Positions 8,172 to 14,671 of a stretch of DNA of 34,211 bases are shown here, piece after piece. The position numbers were made by a program, and so were the translations under genes. Source of the stretch: Deferrisomatales bacterium (lineage in GTDB: Bacteria > Desulfobacterota > Deferrisomatia > Deferrisomatales > JARGFW01); NCBI GenBank assembly GCA_029211085.1, contig JARGFW010000032.1, forward strand, positions 1-34,211. The letters are read 5' to 3'. The notes below the pieces were generated by a model. The model made no database searches and was not told the DNA's origin. It was given only the letters and a program-made list of their open reading frames with translations. Numbering within the stretch: position 1 is the stretch's first letter; each line of letters starts with the position of its first letter.

Positions 8172-8405
8172 TCACTGCTTGCCCGGTCCCCCGCCCCGTC
8201 GACCCCGCCCCGGGGCGTCCTCTCCCGGTTCCTCGGCATGGGGGTAGACCAGTATCGCTCCCAGGCCCGCCCCCACCAAGCCCGTGACCCACGGGCTGCA
8301 CGAGAGTGCTCACCCCGACCCGATCAGCCGCGACAGGTAGGCCCACGCCACCCCGCCGCCGGTGCAAACCAGGACCAACGAACCCTTTTTCATCAACCGC
8401 GTCAT
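8172..8405 (-). CDS. Probable selenoprotein, DUF6132-like small membrane protein (TGA codon 32 = Sec)
   Basis: A 77-residue protein if the in-frame TGA at 8310-8312 is read as selenocysteine. ATG at 8405 follows AAAGGAG at ideal spacing and lies 36 bases after the aminotransferase stop. Before the TGA is a hydrophobic segment (LVLVCTGGGVAWAYLSRLIG). After it the same frame reads ALSCSPWVTGLVGAGLGAIL, a second hydrophobic segment, then a polar tail. The pattern G-U-x3-C-x-P followed by a Gly-rich helix matches what I recall of DUF6132 proteins, where G-T-C-P-I-T-S-N-P precedes the second helix; U32 falls on that conserved Cys, and C36 could be its redox partner. A SECIS-like hairpin follows the TGA. 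The alternative is a nonsense mutation or sequencing error. The function of the family is unknown to me. Confidence 0.75.
8279..8297 (-). promoter_or_regulatory. Candidate bacterial SECIS hairpin
   Basis: On the minus strand, 12 bases after the TGA, AGCCCGTG and CACGGGCT form a perfect 8-bp stem closed by a three-base GGU loop. The loop begins 20 bases after the TGA. The E. coli fdhF element as I recall it has an upper stem closed by a GGUC loop about 18 bases after its UGA, so both the distance and the G-U in the loop fit SelB recognition. A small GCAC/GTGC stem lies between the TGA and this hairpin. Confidence 0.65.
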
Positions 8406-8441
8406 CGGGGCTCCTTTGCACCGGTCGGGCAGTCTGGCATG

Positions 8442-9629
8442 TCAGAAACTCTGTCCCCCCCCGGCATAGAAGGCTTCCGCCGCCGCCAGCCCCTGTCCCC
8501 CGTGGATGTCCACGCCCATGTCCCGCAACACCACCTCCAGTGCCGCCAGACACAGCAGGACGTTCCTGCGCCTGCTGGAGTGGCCCATCAGCCCGATGCG
8601 CCAGATTTTGCCGGCCATGGCCCCCAGGCCGGCTCCAAGCTCGATGCCGAAGTCGTGGAGCAACCGGGCGCGCACCGCGGCCTCCTCCACCCCTGCGGGC
8701 ACGGTGACGGCGTTGAGTTGGGGAAGGCGATGGGCCGGTGCAACCGCGAAAGACAACCCCATCGCCTCCAGGCCCGCGGCCAGGGCCCGGTGGTTGCGGG
8801 CGTGGCGCGCCCAGGCCGCCTCCAACCCTTCCTCCTGGAGCAGCAGCAGGGACTCGTGCAGGGCGTAGATGGCGTTGACCGGGGCCGTGTGGTGGTAGCT
8901 GCGGCTGCCCTCCCCCCAGTAGGCCATGACCAGGGACAGGTCGAGGAACCAACTCTGGACCTTCGTCCTGCGGCCCTCGACCGCTGCCACGGCCCGCGGG
9001 CTGAAGGTTACCGGCGCGATGCCCGGCACGCAGGACAGGCATTTCTGGGATCCCGAGTACACCGCGTCCGCCCCCCAGGCATCCACCTCCACCGGGGTGC
9101 CCCCCAGGGAGGTGACCGTGTCGACGATGCTCAGGCAGCCGCGCTCCCGGGCCAACCCGCACAGGACGGCGGCGTCGGACTGGGCGCCGGTGGAGGTTTC
9201 GGCGTGGACGAACGCCACTACCTTGGCAGCGGGGTGGGCGGCCAGGGCATCGGAGAGCTTCTGTGGATCCACCGGGTCGCCCCAGGCGTCGTCCACCACC
9301 ACGGCCCGGGCACCGCAGCGCTCCACGATCTCCAGCATGCGCCCGCCGAACACCCCGTTGCGGCAGACGATCGCCGTGTCTCCAGGTTCCAGCAGGTTGA
9401 CGAAGCACGCCTCCATGCCCGCGGAGCCGGGAGCGGAGGTGGGAAAGGTGAGGGCATTCTTGGTGAGGAAAGTGGCGCGCAGCAGCTCCTTGACCTCGGC
9501 CATCAGTGCCTGGAACGCGGGGTCGAGGTGCCCCACCGTGGGCCGAGACAGGGCCTCAAGAACCCGCGGGTGAACGTCGGAGGGGCCGGGGCCCATGAGG
9601 GTGCGCTGCGGCGGGTGAAAGGACGTCAT
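8442..9629 (-). CDS. Class V aminotransferase (alanine-glyoxylate / serine-pyruvate type)
   Basis: A 395-residue PLP enzyme of fold type I. The N-terminus LMGPGPSDVHPRVLEA is typical of alanine-glyoxylate and serine-glyoxylate aminotransferases. The PLP lysine is K196 in YSGSQKCLS, and the PLP-ring aspartate is in SIVDTVTSLGG at 168-177. The segment HHTAPVNAIYALHESL is also characteristic. The donor (alanine, serine or another) cannot be told apart from sequence. ATG at 9629 follows GGAGAGAG; an upstream in-frame start has no better site. It is the first gene of a two-gene unit with the probable selenoprotein. Confidence 0.92.
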   Translation of the reverse strand: MTSFHPPQRTLMGPGPSDVHPRVLEALSRPTVGHLDPAFQALMAEVKELLRATFLTKNALTFPTSAPGSAGMEACFVNLLEPGDTAIVCRNGVFGGRMLEIVERCGARAVVVDDAWGDPVDPQKLSDALAAHPAAKVVAFVHAETSTGAQSDAAVLCGLARERGCLSIVDTVTSLGGTPVEVDAWGADAVYSGSQKCLSCVPGIAPVTFSPRAVAAVEGRRTKVQSWFLDLSLVMAYWGEGSRSYHHTAPVNAIYALHESLLLLQEEGLEAAWARHARNHRALAAGLEAMGLSFAVAPAHRLPQLNAVTVPAGVEEAAVRARLLHDFGIELGAGLGAMAGKIWRIGLMGHSSRRRNVLLCLAALEVVLRDMGVDIHGGQGLAAAEAFYAGGGQSF

Positions 9630-10022
9630 GGCTCTCTCCGCGACGGCTACCACAGGGTGGCGTTGGGGAACGAAGGGTTCGATGACACGCGCCGGGATCT
9701 ATGCCTCGACCGGAAGGGGGTCAAGAGAGCCCCTGTGGCTAGGCGACGCTGCGTTGGAGCGAACGCACGGCAGCCGAGGAACCGCTCCGCGCCGCCTATC
9801 GACTCAAGGAACAACTGCGGATGTTCGGGGCGACGGGCTCCGAGCCCGCTGCAAGGCGGGCGATGGACCGCGGCCTGGAGGCGGCCCGCGCCACGGGCTG
9901 CGGCAATTCGGGGAGCCAGTCGGTGGCCCACCAAGACTTAGAGGCCAGGCCTCACGGTGCACCTCCGGTTCCTCCACGACACTTCTCCCAGCAGTACCGG
10001 GACGAGCCCCCGAAAGGCTGGT
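9630..10022. other. Intergenic region with a transposase remnant
   Basis: About 390 bases lie between the aminotransferase start and the cyclophilin end. The only protein-like signal is a probable ISL3 transposase fragment on the plus strand. I see no inverted repeats or target duplication, and no clear promoter for the aminotransferase. Confidence 0.5.
9764..9913 (+). pseudogene. Probable ISL3-family transposase remnant
   Basis: In one plus-strand frame the translation reads EEPLRAAYRLKEQLRMF, then ARRAMDRGLEAARATG. This resembles the AY-LKE-LR ... A---LD-WL--A core of ISL3-family transposases, as I remember it. The similarity breaks off at both ends and no start codon or terminal repeats are present, so it would be a decayed fragment. 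The match is from memory of a short motif and could be chance. Confidence 0.35.
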
Positions 10023-10586
10023 TCAGGGCAGACGCACGGCCTTGACAATCACCACCGGTTCCACCGGCACGTCACGGAAGCCCCGGGACATACCCGTCTT
10101 CACCGAGGAGATCGCGTCGACCACGTCCATCCCCTCCACCACCTGCCCGAACACCGCGTACCCGAACCCCTTGGCCGACTCGTCCCGATGATCGAGAAAC
10201 GCGTTGTCCACACTGTTGATGAAGAACTGGGTGGTGGCGCTGTCCACGACATTGGTGCGGGCCATGGCTACGGTGCCGCGCTTGTTGGCAAGACCGTTGC
10301 CGGCCTCGTTCTTGATGCTGGGGCGGGTGGGTGTCTGCTTCATCTCCGCGGTGAAGCCGCCGCCCTGGAGCATGAACCCCTTGATCACCCGGTGGAAGAT
10401 GGTGCCGTCGTAGGCACCGTCGTCCACGTAGCGCAGGAAGTTCTCCACGGTGACCGGAGCCTTGTCCGGTTGTAACTCGAGCACGATCCTGCCCTTGGAC
10501 GTTTCCAGGGCTACCTTTGGATTGCCGGCGGCCGCAGCGGGCACAGCGAGGCCCAGGGCAACAACCAACAGAAGCGTCTTCAACAT
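10023..10586 (-). CDS. ppiA: Exported cyclophilin-type peptidyl-prolyl isomerase
   Basis: A 187-residue cyclophilin with a signal peptide ([19 protein letters not shown]), so it probably works in the periplasm as a proline cis-trans isomerase in protein folding. Family motifs are all present: [13 protein letters not shown] with the catalytic Arg, [20 protein letters not shown] and [17 protein letters not shown]. Length fits periplasmic PpiA proteins. ATG at 10586 follows AAAGGAG. It lies 67 bases after the glucosaminidase gene on the same strand and may be co-transcribed. Confidence 0.93.
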   Translation of the reverse strand: MLKTLLLVVALGLAVPAAAAGNPKVALETSKGRIVLELQPDKAPVTVENFLRYVDDGAYDGTIFHRVIKGFMLQGGGFTAEMKQTPTRPSIKNEAGNGLANKRGTVAMARTNVVDSATTQFFINSVDNAFLDHRDESAKGFGYAVFGQVVEGMDVVDAISSVKTGMSRGFRDVPVEPVVIVKAVRLP

Positions 10587-10653
10587 GGCATATTCTCCTT
10601 TAACAGGATGGAACTCGAAACCCAGGGTTCGTCCCTCGTCACCGCCTCACCCA

Positions 10654-11721
10654 TCAGGCGTCCGGTGGAACGCCGCTGCTGCCCTCGTCCATGGCAAGTC
10701 TTTCTGCCTCCCTCGGGATGGCTGCGACCAAGCCATCTACCGGCAGGAGCCGCGTCCCGCGAAAGCGGGTCAGCCGGTTGCCCCGGATCACGGCACGCAC
10801 TTCGTCCACGTACGCTTCGCGCCGGGCAGAGTAGTGCAGGAGTTCCCCCGCCAAGGCCAGGGCGTCCAGACCCCCGTCACCCCTGGTGCGCATTGCCGCG
10901 CGCAGATTCCGGTACTCTCGGTAGGCCCAGGAGGTATTGAGGTTGCGCACATAGGCCGCCACCGATGCCCGCAGGTCCCTGAACCGCGCGACGCTGTAGC
11001 CGGCACCCTCGGGCCTTTCTGCGGGGTCCATCCCCCGTCTAGAAAATACCCACTGGCCGAACAGGGAGTTGCCCTCCACGGCGAACCGGGACGTCCCCCA
11101 ACCGGACTCCAGCGCTGCCTGGGAAAGGGCCAGACCTACGGGAACCTGGTCGATGCGCAGCAGCAGTTCCTCCAGCACCTCTGCCACCCGGCCCTCCGCC
11201 ATGGCACCCTCCGCGCCCGGCACCCGGTATCTCTTCGAGAGACTGGCAACCAACGCCCACTCCTCCTCCGTCAGGGAATGGCTCGCGGTGGCAATGGCTC
11301 TCGCCAGTTCCTGCACGCGAGTGCGCTCCCGCGCAACGTCGGTGTTGACGCTGACCACGAGGGGCAGTACGGCTCGCAGGAAGGCACTCTTCTTCCTCTC
11401 CACCGGCAGTTCTTCCAGCCCAGGGGGGAACCGGCTGGGCGCCAACGCCGGCGCAGCGGTGCCGTCCAGACCCACCGCCTGCCACCCCTGGTCGAGAACC
11501 CGGAGCAACTCCTCGGCGCTGGCAACCTGAAACGACTCCACCCGAGCGCTGCCAGACCCATCCACGGGGGAAGCTGCCTGGAGGGAGGTTCCAGAAAGCA
11601 GGCAGGCGCAGACGGTAGGGAGGAGAAAGTAGAGAAGGGCGAGAAACCGCCGGGGGGCACCAGCGTTGCTGGAGGCCGCGTCCCGGGGCTTGCTAGGTGC
11701 GGAGATGTCGGAAGATTCCAT
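10654..11721 (-). CDS. Bax/FlgJ-like glucosaminidase domain protein
   Basis: A 355-residue protein with an N-terminal membrane or signal segment at about 26-50 (RRFLALLYFLLPTVCACLL). A long middle region precedes a C-terminal GH73-type glucosaminidase domain. The catalytic glutamate is E205 in QAALESGWGTSRF; NSLFGQWVF, YSVARFRDL and VAAYVRNLNT follow, as in the E. coli Bax protein. It probably cleaves the glycan strands of peptidoglycan in the periplasm. The ATG at 11721 has only a weak ribosome site. A strong promoter lies 86 bases upstream. The frame stays open further upstream, but that part runs antisense to the epimerase gene and is not coding. Confidence 0.87.
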   Translation of the reverse strand: MESSDISAPSKPRDAASSNAGAPRRFLALLYFLLPTVCACLLSGTSLQAASPVDGSGSARVESFQVASAEELLRVLDQGWQAVGLDGTAAPALAPSRFPPGLEELPVERKKSAFLRAVLPLVVSVNTDVARERTRVQELARAIATASHSLTEEEWALVASLSKRYRVPGAEGAMAEGRVAEVLEELLLRIDQVPVGLALSQAALESGWGTSRFAVEGNSLFGQWVFSRRGMDPAERPEGAGYSVARFRDLRASVAAYVRNLNTSWAYREYRNLRAAMRTRGDGGLDALALAGELLHYSARREAYVDEVRAVIRGNRLTRFRGTRLLPVDGLVAAIPREAERLAMDEGSSGVPPDA

Positions 11722-11806
11722 GATGGGGCCTCGGTGGAAGAGGCCGCGGGTTCCTTTTTCGTCTGGGGGCCACGAACGCCCTTCGTCGAGCCGATATTGG
11801 CGCCGG

Positions 11807-11835
11807 TTTATAGCAATTTCATGGCCAGAAGTCAA
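11807..11835 (-). promoter_or_regulatory. Sigma-70 promoter for the glucosaminidase gene
   Basis: On the minus strand TTGACT and TATAAA are separated by exactly 17 bases. The expected start of transcription is near 11800, giving a leader of about 80 bases to the ATG at 11721. Confidence 0.65.
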
Positions 11836-11974
11836 TTTTGCCCGCCCACCCTCTCGGGTCTCACCCCTTCGGTCGCAGGCTCCCCCGGCGATGGGACGGT
11901 TGCCAACCGTTGGTCCCCTCCTCATACTACGCGGGTTTGTTACCTCCCCTGGCGGGATAGACACCGTCTGACCG

Positions 11975-12002
11975 TTGACTTCTGCGGATTTCTGCCGATA
12001 CG
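11975..12002 (+). promoter_or_regulatory. Candidate promoter for the epimerase gene
   Basis: TTGACT at 11975-11980 is followed 16 bases later by GATACG, a weak -10. It would start transcription about 40 bases before the ATG at 12052. Confidence 0.35.
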
Positions 12003-12051
12003 CACGGGGACCGCATCGATATCGACCCGCAACGTTTACAGAGGACTTCCC

Positions 12052-13188
12052 ATGAAGATCATTCTGGTGGTCGGAGCCCGCCCCAATTTCATGAAGATCG
12101 CTCCGATCGTGGCCGCCATCGAGGCATGGAATGCCGACAACCCGACCACCGATTCCATCGCTTACCATCTGGTTCACACGGGGCAGCACTACGACGAGAA
12201 GATGTACCGATCCTTCTTTCGGGACCTGGAGATTCCCCATCCCCACGTCGACCTCGAGGTGGGATCTGGGTCCCACACCCACCAGACGGCGCAGGTCATG
12301 CTGCGCTTCGAGGCGGTGTGTGCGGAGCAGCAGCCCGACTGGGTCCTGGTGGTGGGAGATGTAAACTCCACCATGGCCGCCACCCTGGTGGCGGTGAAAA
12401 TGGGAATCCGCGTCTGCCACGTGGAGGCGGGACTGCGCAGCGGGGACCGCACCATGCCGGAAGAGATCAACCGCCTGGTAACCGACGCCATTGCCGACCT
12501 GCTGTTTACGACGAGCCGGGATGCGGACGAGAATCTGCGCCGGGAGGGAGTCCCACCGGGGAACATCCGCTTCGTGGGCAATGTGATGATCGACACCCTC
12601 CGCCGCCAACTCGCGCGCCTGGAGAATCTGTCCCCCGTCACCCTCTTGCCTGCCGACCGGCCCTACGGGGTGGTGACGCTGCACCGTCCCAGCAACGTCG
12701 ACGACCGGCGCGTGTTCTCCGGTATTCTGGGGGCGCTGGCGGAAGTCTCCCGCCACCTGCCCTTGGTGTTCCCCATACACCCCAGAACCCGCAAGATGGC
12801 GGGCCAGTTTGGCTTCGACGGCCCCCTCGTTGACCTGGATCCCACGGCAGCCCCCCCCGTTGCCGGAATCCATCTCACCGACCCCCTGGGGTACCACGAC
12901 TTCTTGAACCTGTGGCGGCACGCCAAGCTCGTCTTGACGGACTCCGGAGGGTTGCAGGAGGAGACAACGGCTTTGGGCATCCCCTGCCTGACCCTGCGTG
13001 AGAATACGGAGCGCCCGGTGACCATCTGGGAGGGAACCAACACGCTGGTCGGGGTGGATCCGGAAGCCATTGTGCGGGAGGCGTTGTGCGCCCTTGAGGG
13101 CAGGGGCAAGGCGGGGCGCGTCCCTGAACTCTGGGACGGGAAGGCCGCCGGGCGCATCGTGGCGGCCCTGGCGGAGTTTCCGCTCTGA
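12052..13188 (+). CDS. wecB: UDP-N-acetylglucosamine 2-epimerase (non-hydrolysing)
   Basis: A 378-residue epimerase that interconverts UDP-GlcNAc and UDP-ManNAc, a precursor of surface polysaccharides. Family motifs are complete: GARPNFMKIAPI, TGQHYDEKM, HVEAGLRSGDRTMPEEINR with the catalytic acidic residues and His, TLHRPSNVD, and the C-terminal UDP-binding TDSGGLQEE and RENTERPVT. ATG at 12052 follows AGAGGACTTCCC. It stands alone rather than in a polysaccharide cluster, and is convergent with the CDP-alcohol phosphotransferase gene, 15 bases away. A family-2 glycosyltransferase lies about 8 kb downstream on the other strand. Confidence 0.94.
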   Translation: MKIILVVGARPNFMKIAPIVAAIEAWNADNPTTDSIAYHLVHTGQHYDEKMYRSFFRDLEIPHPHVDLEVGSGSHTHQTAQVMLRFEAVCAEQQPDWVLVVGDVNSTMAATLVAVKMGIRVCHVEAGLRSGDRTMPEEINRLVTDAIADLLFTTSRDADENLRREGVPPGNIRFVGNVMIDTLRRQLARLENLSPVTLLPADRPYGVVTLHRPSNVDDRRVFSGILGALAEVSRHLPLVFPIHPRTRKMAGQFGFDGPLVDLDPTAAPPVAGIHLTDPLGYHDFLNLWRHAKLVLTDSGGLQEETTALGIPCLTLRENTERPVTIWEGTNTLVGVDPEAIVREALCALEGRGKAGRVPELWDGKAAGRIVAALAEFPL

Positions 13189-13192
13189 CCCG

Positions 13193-13205
13193 AGGGGAAT
13201 CCCCT
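13193..13205. terminator. Short hairpin at convergent gene ends
   Basis: AGGGG and CCCCT form a 5-bp stem with an AAT loop. It lies in the 15 bases between the epimerase stop and the stop of the opposing gene and overlaps the latter. It is too short for confidence. Confidence 0.25.
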
Positions 13206-14523
13206 AGGAGCGTCTTCCCCGGTTGGCGAACATGGCGAACAACGGGGAGAGCAGATAGCTTGTAGCCGCCATGAAGACGATGGCCAGGGGGGCCGCGTAC
13301 TCGTCGCGCCGCACCCCCACTGCCAACAACACCAGGAACAGGGCCAGCACGAGGACCCGGACGAATTTCGGGACCTTCCCCATCACGGACCGGCCGAAGT
13401 GGGCGTAAGGCACCCGGGACACCATCAACACCGCACTGGCCAGCACCAGACTGCCCTTCCACAACTCCCAAGGCAGCAGCAAACAGGCGCTGCCCGCCAG
13501 CAGGGCACCGCCGGGTGACGGCATGCCCGAAAACATCGCCACCCCGCCGGCGACACCGTCTTTGCGTTTTTCGACCACGAAGCGCACCAGGCGGTAGATC
13601 GTCGCCCCCAAATGCAGCGCCCCCAGCAGCAACCCGGTCGACAGGTGTTGGAAGGAAGTGACGATGATGAGCCCCACGGCGAGGCCAAAGGTGGTGCCGT
13701 CGGCCACGTCGTCGAAGATCTCGCCCCTGGGGGTCGAACCCCAGCGCTCCGCGGCGCGACCGTCGAACAGATCCAGAAACTGCCCCAGGAACACCAAGCC
13801 GAAGGCATATAGCGGATCTCCGCCGCGCAGGATCAACGCCGCCCCCAGCAGCCCGCACACCATGTTCATCAGGCTGAGGATGTTGGCGTACCAGTAGTTG
13901 GGGATGATCTTGAACGCGGTGGAGCAGATGGCCAGCCCGGTGCAGAACACCAGCAATGGATGGATCATCCGCCCCAAAAAAGGCAGAGGACCGTAGATCA
14001 GCACCAGGCCGGTAATGATGAACAGTACCACCACCAGAAACGTCTTGGCCTTGCCGAACAGGTTCGCCGCGGTCCGGGTGATGAAGCGCCGCGATACCTG
14101 CCCCGCGAAGTCGAACACCAGGAACAGGCTCACCGCCACGGCGTTGTACTCCCCTTTCCAGGCGAGGTAGACCAGCAGAGGGGTGTACATCAATTTGTCG
14201 GAAAACGGGTCGATGCTCTCCCCGCTCCTGGTGGAGAGGTCACATTTGCGGGCGATGTCCCCGTCGGTGAGATCAGTGATCATCCAGAACGTGAAGAACA
14301 GGAACGCCGCCCGGGGCCAACCGAAGTGGTACAACAGCACGGTCACCACCCCCATGGGGTACCGCATCCGGCTGATCACGTTGGGATGCAACAGCACATG
14401 GCTCCGCACCCAGGCGATCTGTCCAGGAGTGCGAATCATGCGGAACACGAGGAACCGCTCCAGAGCCAGCATGCCCAGTACCGGCAAGACCAGTTGGAAT
14501 AGGATCGCGAGATAGACGTTCAC
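13204..14523 (-). CDS. Tandem CDP-alcohol phosphotransferase membrane protein
   Basis: A 439-residue, highly hydrophobic protein with two CDP-alcohol phosphotransferase domains. Domain 1 carries the full motif: D84, D87-G88, A91-R92, G101, D105, D109 (DLTDGDIAR...). Domain 2 begins with NYWYANILSLMNMVCG and has D251, D254-G255, A258, G267, D271, D275 followed by GTTFG, like phosphatidylserine synthases, but Arg is replaced by Glu (E259) and the spacer to the Gly is one residue short. Such enzymes move a phospho-alcohol from a CDP-linked donor in phospholipid or ether-lipid synthesis. The GTG at 14523 is chosen because AAAGG precedes it and it leads straight into the first helix; a GTG at 14553 would add ten polar residues without a ribosome site. 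Confidence 0.85.
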   Translation of the reverse strand: MNVYLAILFQLVLPVLGMLALERFLVFRMIRTPGQIAWVRSHVLLHPNVISRMRYPMGVVTVLLYHFGWPRAAFLFFTFWMITDLTDGDIARKCDLSTRSGESIDPFSDKLMYTPLLVYLAWKGEYNAVAVSLFLVFDFAGQVSRRFITRTAANLFGKAKTFLVVVLFIITGLVLIYGPLPFLGRMIHPLLVFCTGLAICSTAFKIIPNYWYANILSLMNMVCGLLGAALILRGGDPLYAFGLVFLGQFLDLFDGRAAERWGSTPRGEIFDDVADGTTFGLAVGLIIVTSFQHLSTGLLLGALHLGATIYRLVRFVVEKRKDGVAGGVAMFSGMPSPGGALLAGSACLLLPWELWKGSLVLASAVLMVSRVPYAHFGRSVMGKVPKFVRVLVLALFLVLLAVGVRRDEYAAPLAIVFMAATSYLLSPLFAMFANRGRRS

Positions 14524-14671
14524 ACCCGGTCGCCTTTCGCTCGCCGCGACCACCGGGGGGAGGCAGCGCGGTCGGTATCCCGACCCGCGGCGGCGCCACA
14601 GGTCGCGTCAGGAGCATCGAAGGTAGCAGAAAGGCCGGAGGTGGGCCAGGGAGATGCCTGCAGGGAAATGG

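Larger units (their letters stand above)
11722..12051. other. Divergent promoter region
   Basis: This 330-base region between the glucosaminidase gene and the epimerase gene is locally AT-richer than its surroundings. It holds a good sigma-70 promoter on the minus strand and a weaker candidate on the plus strand. I see no gene in it. Confidence 0.6.

Noticed and set aside
8172-8405. Reading the TGA-containing gene as a pseudogene with a nonsense mutation
   Set aside because: The frame after the TGA is intact, the TGA falls on a remembered conserved Cys and a SECIS-like hairpin follows. It remains the main alternative until sel genes are confirmed.
10654-12921. A single long minus-strand frame joining the glucosaminidase to sequence antisense to the epimerase
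   Set aside because: Only the part from 11721 has family motifs; a good promoter lies inside the supposed coding part.
10450-13188. A plus-strand frame extending the epimerase far upstream
   Set aside because: The upstream part is antisense to other genes; the ATG at 12052 has a ribosome site and begins exactly at the family N-terminus.
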